Positions 1-10,124 of a DNA stretch of 64,000 nucleotides are shown in pieces (the stretch's first letter is position 1; each line of letters opens with the position of its first letter). The notes under the pieces are model-generated. The model did no database searches and was not told where the DNA came from. It saw only the letters and a list, made by a program, of their open reading frames with translations. This DNA is from VRUE01 sp963727465. GTDB taxonomy: Bacteria > Actinomycetota > Thermoleophilia > Solirubrobacterales > 70-9. The stretch is taken from NCBI GenBank assembly GCA_963727465.1, contig CAVSGL010000003.1:372001-436000 (forward strand), in the 5' to 3' direction. The position numbers were made by a program, and so were the translations under genes.

Positions 1-166
1 GGGTCGAGGCGATGTTGAAGAAGATCACCGGCGGCAGCAGCACGTAGAGCATCAGCGTCAGCGAGCGCCGCGCCGCCCGCGCCGCCGCCCGCGGCCGCCG
101 CCGCTCGGCCACGACCCCGACCGAGACGGAGGCGGCGATCACCGCGGTTATCAGCAGGACGGTCAG
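1..166 (-). CDS. AEC-family (auxin efflux carrier) permease, N-terminal fragment
   Basis: Only about 55 codons are visible; the gene runs off the left edge. The peptide shows a first hydrophobic helix (LLTVLLITAVIAASVSVGVV), a strongly basic Arg/Ala loop, then SLTLMLYVLLPPVIFFNIAS. That second segment matches the second helix of AEC-family transporters, which export or import small organic anions. The start is uncertain: there is no ATG. A CTG at 164-166 would overlap the nuoN stop, and a GTG lies at 140-142. It follows nuoN directly and could be cotranscribed with it. The family call rests on two helices only. Confidence 0.55.
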   Translation of the reverse strand, partial: MTVLLITAVIAASVSVGVVAERRRPRAAARAARRSLTLMLYVLLPPVIFFNIAST

Positions 167-1686
167 AAGAGCGAGGCGCCGGCGTGCTGGGCGAACTCCA
201 CGAGCGGCTGCGGGATGATGCCGAAGAAGACGACCGCCGCCGCGGCGAGCAGGGCCGGGCCGACCAGGTAGGCGCGGCGGCCCGCCTCGGGGTCGATCGG
301 GTCCGCCTCGGGCGAGGCGCCGGCGATCGCCGCGGTCGCGCCGGACGCGGCCTCGCCGCCCGGTCGCATCCACATCGCCGCCACCACGCGCAGGTAGTAG
401 GCGAGCGAGATCATCGAGCCGACCGCGATGAAGACCGCGAGCCAGGTGTAGTCGCCGGCGACCAGCGCCTCGATCAGGTAGAGCTTGCCGATGAAGCCGA
501 CGGTCGCCGGGAATCCGGCCAGCGCCAGCATCGAGATCGTCAGCGGCCAGGCGAGCAGCGGCCGCTCGGCGCCGAGCCCGCGCACGGCGCGGATGTCGTC
601 GCCGTAGGCGGTCTCGCGCTCGCGCGCGACGATCGCGCCGAAGGCGGCGAGGTTCATGAAGAGGTAGCCGGCGAGGTAGAAGACGAGCGCGTTGACCCCC
701 GCTTCGCTGGCGACGACGAGGCCGCCGAGGATGTAGCCGGCCTGGGCGACTCCCGAGTAGCCGAGCAGGCGCTTGAGCGAGTCCTGGCGCAGCGCGCCGA
801 CGTTGCCGATGACGATCGTCAGCGCCGCGAGCACCGCCAGCGCCGGCTGCCAGTCGCTTACCTCGGGCGCCAGGGCGACGTCGAAGAAGCGGACGAAGAC
901 CGCGAACGCGGCCGCCTTGGTCGCCACCGCCATGAACGAGGTGATCGGGGTCGGCGCCCCCTGGTAGACGTCCGGCGTCCACTGGTGGAAGGGGGCGATC
1001 GAGGTCTTGAAGGCGAGCCCGACCGCGACCAGGCCGATTCCGACGAGGACCAGCGGGTCGCTGAGCAGCCCGGCGTGGCCGACGCCGGCGGCGATGCCGA
1101 CGAAGTCGGTCGAGCCCGAGCCGCCGTAGAGGAAGGCCATGCCGTAGAGCAGCGTCGCCGAGCCGAGCGAGCCGACGATCAGGTACTTGAGCCCCGCCTC
1201 GAGCGAGCGCTCGCGGACGAGATCGCTCGCGCAGAGGATGTAGAGCGGGATCGAGAGGGTCTCGATCGCGACGAAGAAGGTGACCAGGTTCTGCGCCTGC
1301 GCCAGCAGCACCATGCCCAGCACCGAGCCGAGCAGCAGCGCGTGGTACTCGCCGGAGCCGGCCTGCTCGGCCGCCGGCTCGCGGATCGAGAGCAGGACGG
1401 CGAAGGCCGCGGCGGCGATCGCGATCAGCGAGATCGAGATCGCCAGGTCGTCGAGCCGCAGCGCCCCGGCGACCAGTTCCGCCGGATCGCCCCAGCGCCA
1501 GATCAGCAGCCCAGCCGTCACCGCCAGCCCCACCAGCGTCAGCGCGGTAGAGCTTTTCGTCGCTATGCGGTTATAACCTCGACCGCGGCGGGCGACGGAT
1601 GCGAGGAGGACGACGCAGATCGCCGCGGTCAGGGCGATGACCGGCGAGAGCGCCGCGTAGTCCATCACGGGAGCGTGAAACGTCAT
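163..1686 (-). CDS. nuoN: NADH-quinone oxidoreductase subunit N
   Basis: Membrane antiporter-like subunit of respiratory complex I, one of the three large proton-pumping subunits. It is 507 residues, usual for the family, and almost entirely hydrophobic. The core carries the conserved helix with LAFKTSIAPFHQWTPDVYQG and its lysine/histidine residues. It is the last nuo gene; its ATG overlaps the nuoM stop by 4 nt. The loop between helices 1 and 2 (about residues 33-48, RRGRGYNRIATKSST) is encoded by a palindromic repeat also found elsewhere in the window. The reading frame is intact. Confidence 0.97.
   Translation of the reverse strand: MTFHAPVMDYAALSPVIALTAAICVVLLASVARRGRGYNRIATKSSTALTLVGLAVTAGLLIWRWGDPAELVAGALRLDDLAISISLIAIAAAAFAVLLSIREPAAEQAGSGEYHALLLGSVLGMVLLAQAQNLVTFFVAIETLSIPLYILCASDLVRERSLEAGLKYLIVGSLGSATLLYGMAFLYGGSGSTDFVGIAAGVGHAGLLSDPLVLVGIGLVAVGLAFKTSIAPFHQWTPDVYQGAPTPITSFMAVATKAAAFAVFVRFFDVALAPEVSDWQPALAVLAALTIVIGNVGALRQDSLKRLLGYSGVAQAGYILGGLVVASEAGVNALVFYLAGYLFMNLAAFGAIVARERETAYGDDIRAVRGLGAERPLLAWPLTISMLALAGFPATVGFIGKLYLIEALVAGDYTWLAVFIAVGSMISLAYYLRVVAAMWMRPGGEAASGATAAIAGASPEADPIDPEAGRRAYLVGPALLAAAAVVFFGIIPQPLVEFAQHAGASLF
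1542..1588. repeat. Palindromic element, family A, copy inside nuoN
   Basis: Imperfect palindrome with outer arms gcggtagag and ctcgaccgc. Positions 1542-1566 are identical, in inverted orientation, to part of the element at 54414-54460, and the following bases continue cgg in both. It is also similar (about 23 of 27 positions) to the element at 28437-28480. It sits in frame in nuoN and encodes a short hydrophilic loop between two helices. Confidence 0.8.
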
Positions 1687-3242
1687 CGTCCCTCCCCGCC
1701 GACGGGCCGATTTCCGCCCTTATAGGCGTATTTCCGTCCCGTCGACGCCAGGTGGGCCTGGGGTGGGGGGCCGCCCGTGGCCGCGCTGACGCTTGCCTGG
1801 ACCGAGCGGTCGGTGCGGTGCAGGATCAGCTGCGGGTAGAGCGCCAGGCCGAGGATGCAGAGCACCAGCGGCACCAGCACGACGCCGTCGCGCAGGCTCA
1901 GCTCGCGGCTCTCGATCCCCGCCGGCCTGCGGTTGTGCATCGTCCGCTGGTAGAGGCGCAGGGCGTAGTAGGCCGACATCGCGACGCCGGAGATCGCGAC
2001 GAAGGCGAAGACGATCTTCGCCTGGAAGAGCCCGTTGAGGATGTAGAACTCGCCGATGAAGTTGGCCGAGCCCGGCATCGCCAGGGTCGCCAGGGTGACG
2101 ATCAGGAAGAGCGCGGCGAGCACCGGGGCGCGCATCGCCATGCCGCCCATCTCGCGCAGGTCCTCGGTGCCGCTGCGCTCGGCGAGGATCGCGACGATGA
2201 TGAACAGCGGCGCGACGACGAGCCCGTGGTTGACCATCTGAAGCACCGCGCCGTCGCCGCCGTCGGCGCGCAGGGCGAAGATCCCGGCGGTGATGAAGCC
2301 GAGCTGGGCGACCGAGGAGTAGCCGCCGACGAGGCGCACGTTGGTCTGCGTGAAGGCCATCACCGAGCCGTAGAGGATCGAGGCGAGCGCGATCACCAGC
2401 ACGACCTCCTGGAACTGCACGGTGGCGGCCGGGAAGAGCGGCAGCACGACCCGCAGGAAGCCGTAGGCGCCGACCTTGGCGAGCACGCCGGAGAAGACCG
2501 CAAGCACCGGCAGCGGCGCGGCGCGGTAGGCGTCCGGCATCCAGCCGTGCAGGAGGAAGGCCGGCATCTTGACCAGGAAGGCGGCGGCGAAGAACCAGAA
2601 GATCCAGCGCTGGCTGCCCTCGGCGACCGGGTGCTTGGCCAGCTCGGCGATCGAGAAGGTCAGGTGCCCGCCGCCGTCCTGGGCGGCGATGATCGCGGTC
2701 GCGATCGCCGCGACCAGCATCAGCAGCGAGCCGATCAGCGTGTAGACGATCATCTTCAGCGTCGCCGCCGCCGCGGTCGGGCCGTCCTCGCGGTCGCTGC
2801 CCCAGGCGCCGAAGAGGAAGTAGAACGGGACCAGCATCAGGTCGAAGAAGAGGACGAAGAGCAGCAGGTCCTGGGCGACGAAGGCGCCGAGCGTGGCGGT
2901 CTCGCCGAGCAGCATCATCAGGAAGAAGAGGTGCGGGCGCTCCTGCTCGCGGAAGGCGGCAAACGCCGTGCCGCCGAGCCAGAGCAGTGCGGTGAGCAGG
3001 ACGAGGAAGACGTTGAGCCCGTCGAGGCCGAGGCTGTAGTCGACGCCGAGGCCGGGGATCCAGTTGACGTCGACGGTGTCCTGCAACCCGGCGGCGCCCG
3101 AGTCGAAGCCGGCGAGCAGGGCGATCGCGATCCCCAGCGTCGCCGCCGCTCCCAGCGTCGCCCACCAGCCGGCCAGCCGCCGCGGCAGGAAGAGGCCGAT
3201 GAGGCCGAAGGCGAGCGGGGTCCAGAGCAGTGAGTTGATCAT
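1683..3242 (-). CDS. nuoM: NADH-quinone oxidoreductase subunit M
   Basis: Proton-pumping antiporter-like membrane subunit of complex I, 519 residues. The start is the ATG at 3240-3242, giving MINSLLWTPLAFGLIGLFLP and overlapping the nuoL stop by 4 nt (ATGA). Conserved features include LFFLMMLLGETATLGAFVAQD, the helix FLVKMPAFLLHGWMPDAYRAAP with its lysine, and GGYSSVAQLGF. The frame is intact, but the last 20 or so residues (STGRKYAYKGGNRPVGG) are encoded by a palindromic repeat also present at 39976-40028. The original C-terminus has probably been replaced or extended by that insertion. Confidence 0.96.
   Translation of the reverse strand: MINSLLWTPLAFGLIGLFLPRRLAGWWATLGAAATLGIAIALLAGFDSGAAGLQDTVDVNWIPGLGVDYSLGLDGLNVFLVLLTALLWLGGTAFAAFREQERPHLFFLMMLLGETATLGAFVAQDLLLFVLFFDLMLVPFYFLFGAWGSDREDGPTAAAATLKMIVYTLIGSLLMLVAAIATAIIAAQDGGGHLTFSIAELAKHPVAEGSQRWIFWFFAAAFLVKMPAFLLHGWMPDAYRAAPLPVLAVFSGVLAKVGAYGFLRVVLPLFPAATVQFQEVVLVIALASILYGSVMAFTQTNVRLVGGYSSVAQLGFITAGIFALRADGGDGAVLQMVNHGLVVAPLFIIVAILAERSGTEDLREMGGMAMRAPVLAALFLIVTLATLAMPGSANFIGEFYILNGLFQAKIVFAFVAISGVAMSAYYALRLYQRTMHNRRPAGIESRELSLRDGVVLVPLVLCILGLALYPQLILHRTDRSVQASVSAATGGPPPQAHLASTGRKYAYKGGNRPVGGEGR
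1696..1748. repeat. Palindromic element, family B, copy at the 3' end of nuoM
   Basis: A 53-bp element with near-palindromic arms (ccgccgacgggcc at the left, ggacgggacggaa-type complement at the right). It matches the reverse complement of 39976-40028 at 50 of 53 positions by my alignment. It overlaps the last 17 or so codons of nuoM, ending 13 nt before its stop. Confidence 0.85.
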
Positions 3243-5250
3243 GAGCTGGAGAGCAGGAAGTAGAGGGCGAGCCCGGCGAAGCCGGCGATCAGCAGCAGGG
3301 CGTAGCTGCGCACGAAGCCGCTCTGCACGAAGCGGACGACCCCGCCGGCGTCGCCGACCGCCTCCCTGGTGCCGTTGACGAGACCGTCGACGACGAAGCG
3401 CTCGAAGATGTCGTTGGCGAAACGGCCGATCGCGAGCGCCGGCCGCACGATCAGCAGCTCGATCGCCTCGTCGAAGTACCACTTGTTGAGGCAGAGCAGG
3501 TAGACGGGGCGCAGGCGCTCGCGGAAGAGCCGCGGCAGCTCGGGGCGCGCCACCCAGATCAACCAGGTGAGGGCGATGCCGACGATCGAGACGATGCCGC
3601 CGACGATCAGGCCGCGCCACTCGGCCCCGACCGACGGGTGGATCGCGGCGAGCGGCGAGTCGGCGAAGGCCGGGTCGAGGAAGCCGAAGAGGACGTTGTC
3701 GACGCCGGGCACCTGGATCAGGCCGGCGAAGAGGGCGCCGAAGGCGAGCACGCCCATCGCCACCGCCATCGGCCACGACTGCTCGGCGGTGTGGTGGTGG
3801 GCGCCGGGGAAGCCGATGTCGGTGTCCTCCTGCTCGAGCGTCGCCGGGTTGACGGGCGGGCCGTGGTAGAGCTCGCCCGTGTCGATCAGGTGCTGGGCCT
3901 CCTTGCAGGGCTCGCCCGGCAGCACGCGGAAGACGAGGCGGAAGGTGTAGATCGCGGTGAGGAAGGCGCCGACGTAGCCGCCGATCGCCATCCAGGTGTA
4001 GATGCCGCCGCGCGCCTCGGCGTAGGCGAGGATCGAGTCCTTGGAGAAGAAGCCCGAGGTGAGGGGGAAGGCGGCCAGCGCCAGCCCGCCGATCACGAGG
4101 CAGATCGAGGTGAAGCGCATCGCCCGCCAGAAGCCGCTCATCCGGTCGATGTCCTGGATGTTCGCCATCGCCGAGATGATCGAGCCGGCGGTCATGAAGA
4201 GCAGCGCCTTGAACAAGGCGTGGGTCATCAGGTGGAAGAGGCCCTGCGCGTAGGCGCCGATCGCGACGCCCATGATCATGTAGCCGATCTGGCTCATCGT
4301 CGAGTAGGCGATCGCCCGCTTGAGGTCGGTCTGCGCGATCGCGATCGTGCCGGCGATCAGCAGCGTCGCCGAGGCCGACGAAGCCGGCGATGTCGGCCGC
4401 GGTCGGCGCCAGGTAGAAGAGAACGTGGGTGCGGGCGATCAGGTAGACGCCGGCGGTGACCATCGTCGCCGCGTGGATCAGCGAGGAGACCGGGGTCGGG
4501 CCCTCCATCGCGTCCGGCAGCCAGGTGTGGAAGGGGATCTGCGCCGACTTGGCGAAGGCGCCGACCAGCAGCAGCAGGCAGATCGCCGTGACCGTCCACT
4601 CGCCGCGTGCGAAGACCTCCGGCGCCTGGGCGAAGACGGCGGCGTAGTCGAAGGTGCCGAGCTCGCGGAAGATCAGGAAGGCGGCGAGGACGAGGCCGAT
4701 GTCGCCGACGACGTTGATCACGAAGGCCTTCATCCCCGCCTTGGTCGCCGTCGCGCGCCGGTACCAGAAGCTGATCAGCGCGTAGGAGGCGAAGCCGACG
4801 AAGGCCCAGCCGACGATCAGCAGGACGAAGTTGCCGGCGAGGACCAGCAGCAGCATCGAGAAGACGAAGAAGTTGAGGTAGCTGAAGAAGCGGTGGTAGC
4901 CCTCGTCGGACTTCATGTAGCCGAACGAGTAGAGGTGGATCAGCGCCGAGACCCCGGTGACGACGAGGATCATGAAGGCCGAGAGCTGGTCGACGTAGAT
5001 GCCGAGCTTGATGTCGAGCCCGGCGGCGCCGGCGTAGGTCCACAGCGAGGAGGCGTGGTGGCGCGCGTCGGCGTCCTCGCCGAGCAGGTTGAAGAGGACG
5101 GCCAGCGCGCAGAGGAAGGCGAGCGCCGACCGACGCGGTGCCGACGATGCCGGCGACGCGCGCCGGGATCGCGCGGAAGCCGAGCGCGACGGCGATCGAG
5201 CCGAGCAGCGGCAGCAGCAGGACCAGCCAGGCCCAGGTGGTCGCGCTCAT
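3239..5250 (-). CDS. nuoL: NADH-quinone oxidoreductase subunit L (two frameshifts)
   Basis: Largest antiporter-like subunit of complex I, carrying the long lateral helix. The reading is split into three frames: MSATTWAWLVLLLPLLGS to about 5127; then the core with IHLYSFGYMKSDEGYHRFF and AKSAQIPFHTWLPDAMEGPT down to about 4376; then TMSQIGYMIMGVAIGAYAQG to the stop. Removing one base at 5126-5127 and one at 4375-4376 restores a single protein of about 669 residues. The total length modulo 3 fits exactly two extra bases. The stop overlaps the nuoM ATG and the start overlaps the nuoK stop. I treat the breaks as sequence errors. Confidence 0.93.
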
Positions 5251-5546
5251 CCGCGCAGCTCCCTCAGCTCATCGACGTCGAGCGGCAGCTTGCGGCGGAA
5301 GATCGCGACGATCAGGCCGAGGCCGACGACGACCTCGCAGGCGGCGACGACCATCACGACCAGGGCGAAGACCTGCCCCTGCTGGTTGCCGACCATGCGG
5401 CTGAAGGCGACCAGGGCGAGGTTGCCGGCGTTGAGCATCAGCTCGAGGCAGAGCAGGATCACGATCGGGCTGCGGCGCAGCAGGATCCCCATCGCGCCGG
5501 TGGCGAAGAGCAGGGCCGAGAGGACCACGTACCACTCGATGCTCAC
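5247..5546 (-). CDS. nuoK: NADH-quinone oxidoreductase subunit K
   Basis: Small three-helix membrane subunit of complex I, 99 residues. The start is a GTG at 5544-5546 (VSIEWYVVLSALLFATGAMG), embedded in GTGA shared with the nuoJ stop. Conserved membrane glutamates lie in LLCLELMLNAGNLALVAF and VVAACEVVVGLGLIVAIFR, the residues used in proton translocation in this family. It ends LPLDVDELRELRG and overlaps the nuoL ATG by 4 nt. Intact. Confidence 0.95.
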   Translation of the reverse strand: MSIEWYVVLSALLFATGAMGILLRRSPIVILLCLELMLNAGNLALVAFSRMVGNQQGQVFALVVMVVAACEVVVGLGLIVAIFRRKLPLDVDELRELRG

Positions 5547-6062
5547 GCGGACTCGCCCTCCCGCTTGCGGCCGGCGAGCACGATCGCCCCGACCGCGGCG
5601 AGCATCAGGAGCATCGAGCTTGCCTCGAAGGGGATGAGGAACTTTTCCAGGAGCAGGTAGCCGATCGCGGCGGGGTCGCCGAAGCCGGGGTTGACGTGCG
5701 GGACCGTCGTGCCCGAGGGCCAGCAGCGAGGAGGCGAGCACGGCGACGGCGAGCTCGACGAAGAGGGCGACGCCGAGCAGCGGGGCGAGGAAGCGCTGGC
5801 CGGGGATCGGCTCCCAGGCCGACTCGGCGCCGCCGCCGACGTAGGCGACGACGAAGACGTAGAGGACCATCACCGCGCCGGCGTAGACGACCACCTGCGC
5901 GGCGGCGACGAAGGCCGCGGTCAGCAGCAGGAAGAGCACCGCGAGCGAGAACAGGTGGACGATCAGCGCCAGCACGCTGTAGAAGGGGTTGCGCATGGCG
6001 ATCACGCCGATCGCGCCGCCGAGCGCGCCGATCGCGGCGACGAAGAAGAGCACCGCTTCCAC
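5543..6062 (-). CDS. nuoJ: NADH-quinone oxidoreductase subunit J (one frameshift)
   Basis: Five-helix membrane subunit of complex I. It starts at a GTG at 6060-6062 (VEAVLFFVAAIGALGGAIGV), followed by the typical MRNPFYSVLALIVHLFSLAV. The frame breaks after VLASSLLALG; removing one C from 5712-5714 restores a tail ending KREGESA and a protein of about 172 residues. Length modulo 3 fits one extra base. Its stop overlaps the nuoK GTG. Confidence 0.9.
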
Positions 6063-6608
6063 TACTCGCCCTCCGGCTTTCAGCGGCGTGCGGTCGAGCG
6101 GCTCGGCGAGCAGCATCTCCTTGGTGAAGATCAGGTCCTCGCGGCCGTAGTCGGCCATCTCGTAGTCGTGGCCCATCGTGATCGCGTCGAACGGGCAGGC
6201 GATCTCGCAGTAGCCGCAGAAGATGCAGCGCGAGAGGTTGATCTCGTAGACGGCGGCGTAGCGCTCGCCGGCCGAGACCCGCTCGCCGGGGATGTTCTCG
6301 GCGGCGACGACGCGGATGCAGTCGGCCGGGCAGGCGGCGGCGCAGAGCGAGCAGCCGACGCACTTCTCCAGCCCCGTGTCCTCGAACTTGTGCAGCTTGT
6401 GGCGGCCGCGGAAGCGCGGGTAGACGGGCGTCTTCTCCTCCGGGTACTGGATCGTCATCGGCCCCTCGATCAGCCGCGCCATCGTCGTCTTCAGCCCGCG
6501 CAGGGTCTCGCCGAAGGCGCGGTAGGCGCCGCCGACGCCGCCCGGCTCGGGCCCGCGCTGGACCTCGACCACGCTGTCGTCCTTGAGGTAGGGGAACTGC
6601 TCGCTCAC
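6062..6608 (-). CDS. nuoI: NADH-quinone oxidoreductase subunit I (3' frameshift)
   Basis: Peripheral-arm ferredoxin-like subunit carrying clusters N6a and N6b. Two 4Fe-4S motifs are visible: CVGCSLCAAACPADC and CIFCGYCEIACPFDA. The start is a GTG at 6606-6608 in GTGA shared with the nuoH stop. As read, the frame runs without a stop straight into nuoJ. Removing one base from 6069-6071 gives an end at KAGGE with a TAG at 6062-6064, and about 181 residues. The apparent NuoI-NuoJ fusion is therefore most likely an artefact of one extra base. Confidence 0.92.
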
Positions 6609-7604
6609 GTGACCACCACCAGGACCGCCGTGACGAGCACGTTGAGCGTCGCCAGCGGCAGCAGCACCTTCCAGCCGAGGGTCATCAGCTGGTCGTAGCG
6701 CAGCCGCGGCAGCGTCGCCCGCACCCAGATGAAGACGAAGACGAGGGCGAAGATCTTCAGCAGCATCCAGATCGGGTCGAGGAAGCCCGGGCCCGGGGCC
6801 CATCCAGCCGCCGAGGAACATCGCCGCCGCGACCCCGCAGACGACGATGATCTCGATGTATTCGACCATCAGGAAGCTGCCGAAGCGCATCCCCCCGTAC
6901 TCGGTCATGAAGCCCTGCACCAGTTCGGCGTCGGCCTCGGGCATGTCGAACGGGGTGCGGTTGGTCTCGGCGAAGCCGGCGAGCATGAAGACGATGAAGC
7001 CGACGAACTGCGGCACGACGAACCAGATCGCCCCCTGCGCGTGGACCACGTCGACCAGCGAGAGCGAGCCGCCCATGATGATCGCGCCGAGCAGCGCCAG
7101 GCCCATCGAGACCTCGTAGGAGATCAGCTGCGCGGCGCCGCGCATCGCCCCCAGCAGGCTGTACTTCGAGCCCGAGGACCAGCCGCCGAGCAGCAGGCCG
7201 TAGAAGGCGATCGAGCCGACGGCGAAGAAGTAGAGGATGCCGATCGGCACGTCGATCCCGTAGAGGCCGACGCCGTCCTGCACGTCCCCCCAGGGGATGA
7301 TCGCCAGCGCCATCACGCCCGAGAGCACCGGCAGCAGCGGCCCCAGCACGTACAGCACCGGGATCGCGCCGACCGGCCGGAAGCCTTCCTTGCTGATCAG
7401 TTTGAACAGGTCGGCGAGCGGCTGCAGGAGGCCGAACGGCCCGACCCGGTTGGGCCCGTAGCGGTGCTGGAAGCGGCCGATCAGCTTGCGCTCGACCACC
7501 GTCATCACCGGCACGATGCCGAAGATCACGGCGAAGATCACGATCGACTTGACGATCATGATCCAGGTCGCTTCGACGAACTGGGTGTCGGCGAGCGGCA
7601 GCAT
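6605..7604 (-). CDS. nuoH: NADH-quinone oxidoreductase subunit H (one frameshift)
   Basis: Membrane subunit at the quinone-binding interface of complex I. Conserved segments are visible: VVERKLIGRFQHRYGPNRVG, AETNRTPFDMPEADAELVQG and MTEYGGMRFGSFLMVEY. The frame breaks in the GGWMGPGPG segment; removing one C from 6786-6788 restores FLDPIWMLLKIFALVFVFIW and an end at VLVVVT, about 332 residues. The ATG at 7602-7604 overlaps the nuoG stop, and the stop overlaps the nuoI GTG. Confidence 0.95.
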
Positions 7605-10124
7605 CAGCGGGCAGTCTTCTCGATCGTCACGCTGACCGGCGAGCCGTTGAGCAGGCCGTTGGCGTTGCCCTCCGCGGTGCCCTCGATCAGGAAGCAGACC
7701 CCCTGCTCGATCCGCTCGCGGATCACGACCGCGGCGCGCACGCTGCTGCCGTTCTGAGCCACCCGAACCGTGTCGCCCTGTTGAAGCTCGAGAGCCTCGG
7801 CGTCGGCCGGGGACAGCTCGACTCGCTGCTGCGGCTGGAGGAACTTCAGCGGCGGGTTCAGCTCCGTGATCGGGCCGGCCCAGAGATCCCGGTAGGTCCC
7901 AAGGGTGAGCGAGGCCGCCGGTACCGGTTCCCCGGACGCGTCTCCGCGAGCTGCCGAAACGTCCTCCGTGTTGCCGGTAGGCGCTCCGCGCTGAGTGTCC
8001 GGGGAACCGGTACCCGCGTCCTCCTCGGGCTTCGGAAGCGAGGCGGCAGCCGGGCGGTCCTGCCAGCGGACACCCCTACCTGCGATGTCGGCGTCAGTCG
8101 ATCCGCTGTAGAAGGGAACAGCTTCGGTCAGAGCTGCGAAGGCCGAGGGCTGGGAGTCGATGCCGGTGTCGTGGCCGAGGGCGAGGGAGAGCTCGGCGAG
8201 GACTCCCCAGTTGGGGCGGATGTCGCCGGGGCGGCCGGCGCTGGGGCGGACGCGCTGCAGGCGGCCGTCGGGGTGGGTGACCGTGCCGTCTTTCTCGGCG
8301 TGGGTCTCCAGCGGGAAGACGACATCGGCCTTGGCCGTGGTGGCGGTCTCGAAGGTGGAGAAGACGATGAGGTTGTCGGCCGCGGTGAGGGCAGCGTCCC
8401 AGGCGGCCGTGTCCGGAAAGTCGCGCAATGGGTCGACGCCGAAGAGAAGGAGGGTCTTGAGCTCGCCGGACTCGAGCGCCGCCCGGATCTCCTCGGTCGT
8501 CTTCCCGGCGAGTGCTCCGTTTGCCCCCGTAAGCGGTGGTCAACGGAGCACTCGTCAGGCCCGGGCCGGCGTCGGGGAGGCAGCCGGCCTCGCGCAGGCC
8601 GCGGGCGTTGGTCAGGTCGGGGATCTCGAGCAGGCCGCTGCCGTCCTTGCCGGCCAGGTCGAGCGCGGCGGCGACGTCGAGCAGGGCCTCGGTGGCGGCT
8701 TCGCCCTCGCGGCCGATGCGCTCGCCCCAGATGACGACGACGCGCTCGGCGTCCCGCAGCACGTCGGCGGTCTCCGTCGCCTCGCCGCCGCCGCGCAGGG
8801 CGGTTGCCAGCTCGGCGAGGAAGCCGGTCGCCTCGCCCGGCGCGTAGCGGGCGACGGCCGCCGCGCCGCCGTCGAGGGTCGTCGGGCGGTCGGTGGCGAG
8901 GGCGAGCCTGGCGCCGTTGCGGCGCATCGCCTTGCGGATCCGCAGGTCGAGGATCGGCGAGCTGTGCAGGGGGTCGGAGCCGACGAGGAGGATCGCGTCG
9001 GCGTCGTCGATGTCGCGCACCTTCGCCGACAGCTCCGGCTGGGCGAGGCGCAGCAGCGTCTCGCGGCCGGGACCGCGGGAGACGCGCGACTCGACGTGCG
9101 GCGAGCCGAGCGCCTCGCGCAGGATGCGCTGCACCAGGTAGCCCTCCTCGTTGGAGGCGTCGCCGACGATCGCCGCGACGCGCGCAGCCATTTGACCCCG
9201 CTCCATTCAATGAGCGCCGGCAGCGCCTCTGCCGCTTTGGCGATCGCGTCGTCCCACGTGGTGGGGCCGCCGCGCAGCCGCGCGGCCGGTCACCCGCTGC
9301 TCGGCGGCGAACATCTCGAAGCCGTAGCGGCCGCGGTCGCAGAGCCAGCCGTCGTCGACCTCGGGGTTGTCGCGGGCGATCACCCGCTTCACCTGCTCGT
9401 CGCGGACGGTGAAGCTGACGTTGCACTGGCTCGGGCAGAGCGTGCAGACCGAGCCCGCCTGCTCGATGTCCCAGGGCCGGGCGCGGAAGCGGTAGGTGTA
9501 GCTGGTCAGCGCGCCGACCGGGCAGAGGTCGGTGATGTTGCCGTGGAAGGGGTCGACGTAGGGGCGGTCGTCGAAGGTGCCGACGAAGGTGCGGTCGCCG
9601 CGCTCCAGGAGCTGCAGCTGCGAGTCCTCGGAGACCTCCTGGCTGAAGCGCACGCAGCGGTAGCAGAGGATGCAGCGCTCGCGGTCGATCGCGACCAGCG
9701 GCGAGAGCTCGATCGGCTTCTCGAAGTGCCGCTTTTCGTCAGTCATCCGGCTCTTGCCCGGGCCCCAGCCCATCGAGATGTCCTGCAGCGGGCACTCGCC
9801 GCCTTTGTCGCAGACGGGGCAGTCGAGCGGGTGGTTGACGAGCAGGAACTCGACCACGGCGCTCTGCGCGTGCTTGACCTGGTCGGTGCGCGTGTGGACG
9901 ACCATGCCGTCGCGCACCGGGGTCGAGCAGGAGGTCTGCAGTTTCGGGATCCCCTCGATCTCGACCAGGCACATGCGGCAGGCGCCGACCGGGTCGCCGA
10001 GCTTCGGCTCGTAGCAGAAGACCGGGATCTCGACGTCGCCCCGCTTGGCGGCGTCGTGCAGCATCTCGCCCTCGCTCGCGGCGACCTCGCGGCCGTCGAT
10101 CACGATCGTGATCTCGCGGCTCAC
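7604..10124 (-). CDS. nuoG: NADH-quinone oxidoreductase subunit G (three frameshifts, palindromic inserts)
   Basis: Iron-sulfur and molybdopterin-fold subunit of complex I. The N-terminal half shows the 2Fe-2S motif region (GACRMCLVEIEG, CSTPV), CPVCDKGGECPLQD, CILCYRCVRFSQE and CTLCPSQCN. It starts at a GTG at 10122-10124. Frames must change near 9284-9288 (one extra base), near 9190 (one missing base, or two extra) and at 8524-8528 (one extra base in a C run). The corrected length is about 839 residues, ending SVTIEKTAR. Two palindromes lie inside: 8509-8554 and 7920-8014. The latter encodes a hydrophilic linker absent from typical family members. Confidence 0.9.
7920..8014. repeat. Inverted repeat insert inside nuoG (18-bp arms)
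   Basis: Perfect 18-bp inverted repeat: ggtaccggttccccggac at 7920-7937 and its reverse complement at 7997-8014, with 59 nt between. It encodes part of a Gly/Ser/Asp/Ala-rich linker in the C-terminal third of NuoG (about residues 704-736), between the molybdopterin-fold part and the final conserved beta domain. I found no second copy by eye. Confidence 0.75.
8509..8554. repeat. Palindrome inside nuoG (13-bp arms)
   Basis: Perfect 13-bp arms, cgagtgctccgtt at 8509-8521 and aacggagcactcg at 8542-8554, with a 20-nt loop. The loop holds the C run where one of the nuoG frameshifts is inferred. It encodes the segment around TSAPLTTAYG-ANGALAG. Confidence 0.7.

Noticed and set aside
5247..7604. A continuous 785-residue frame joining NuoH, NuoI, NuoJ and NuoK
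   Set aside because: Same cause; removing one base at each of three sites restores four normal genes with GTG starts and stops.
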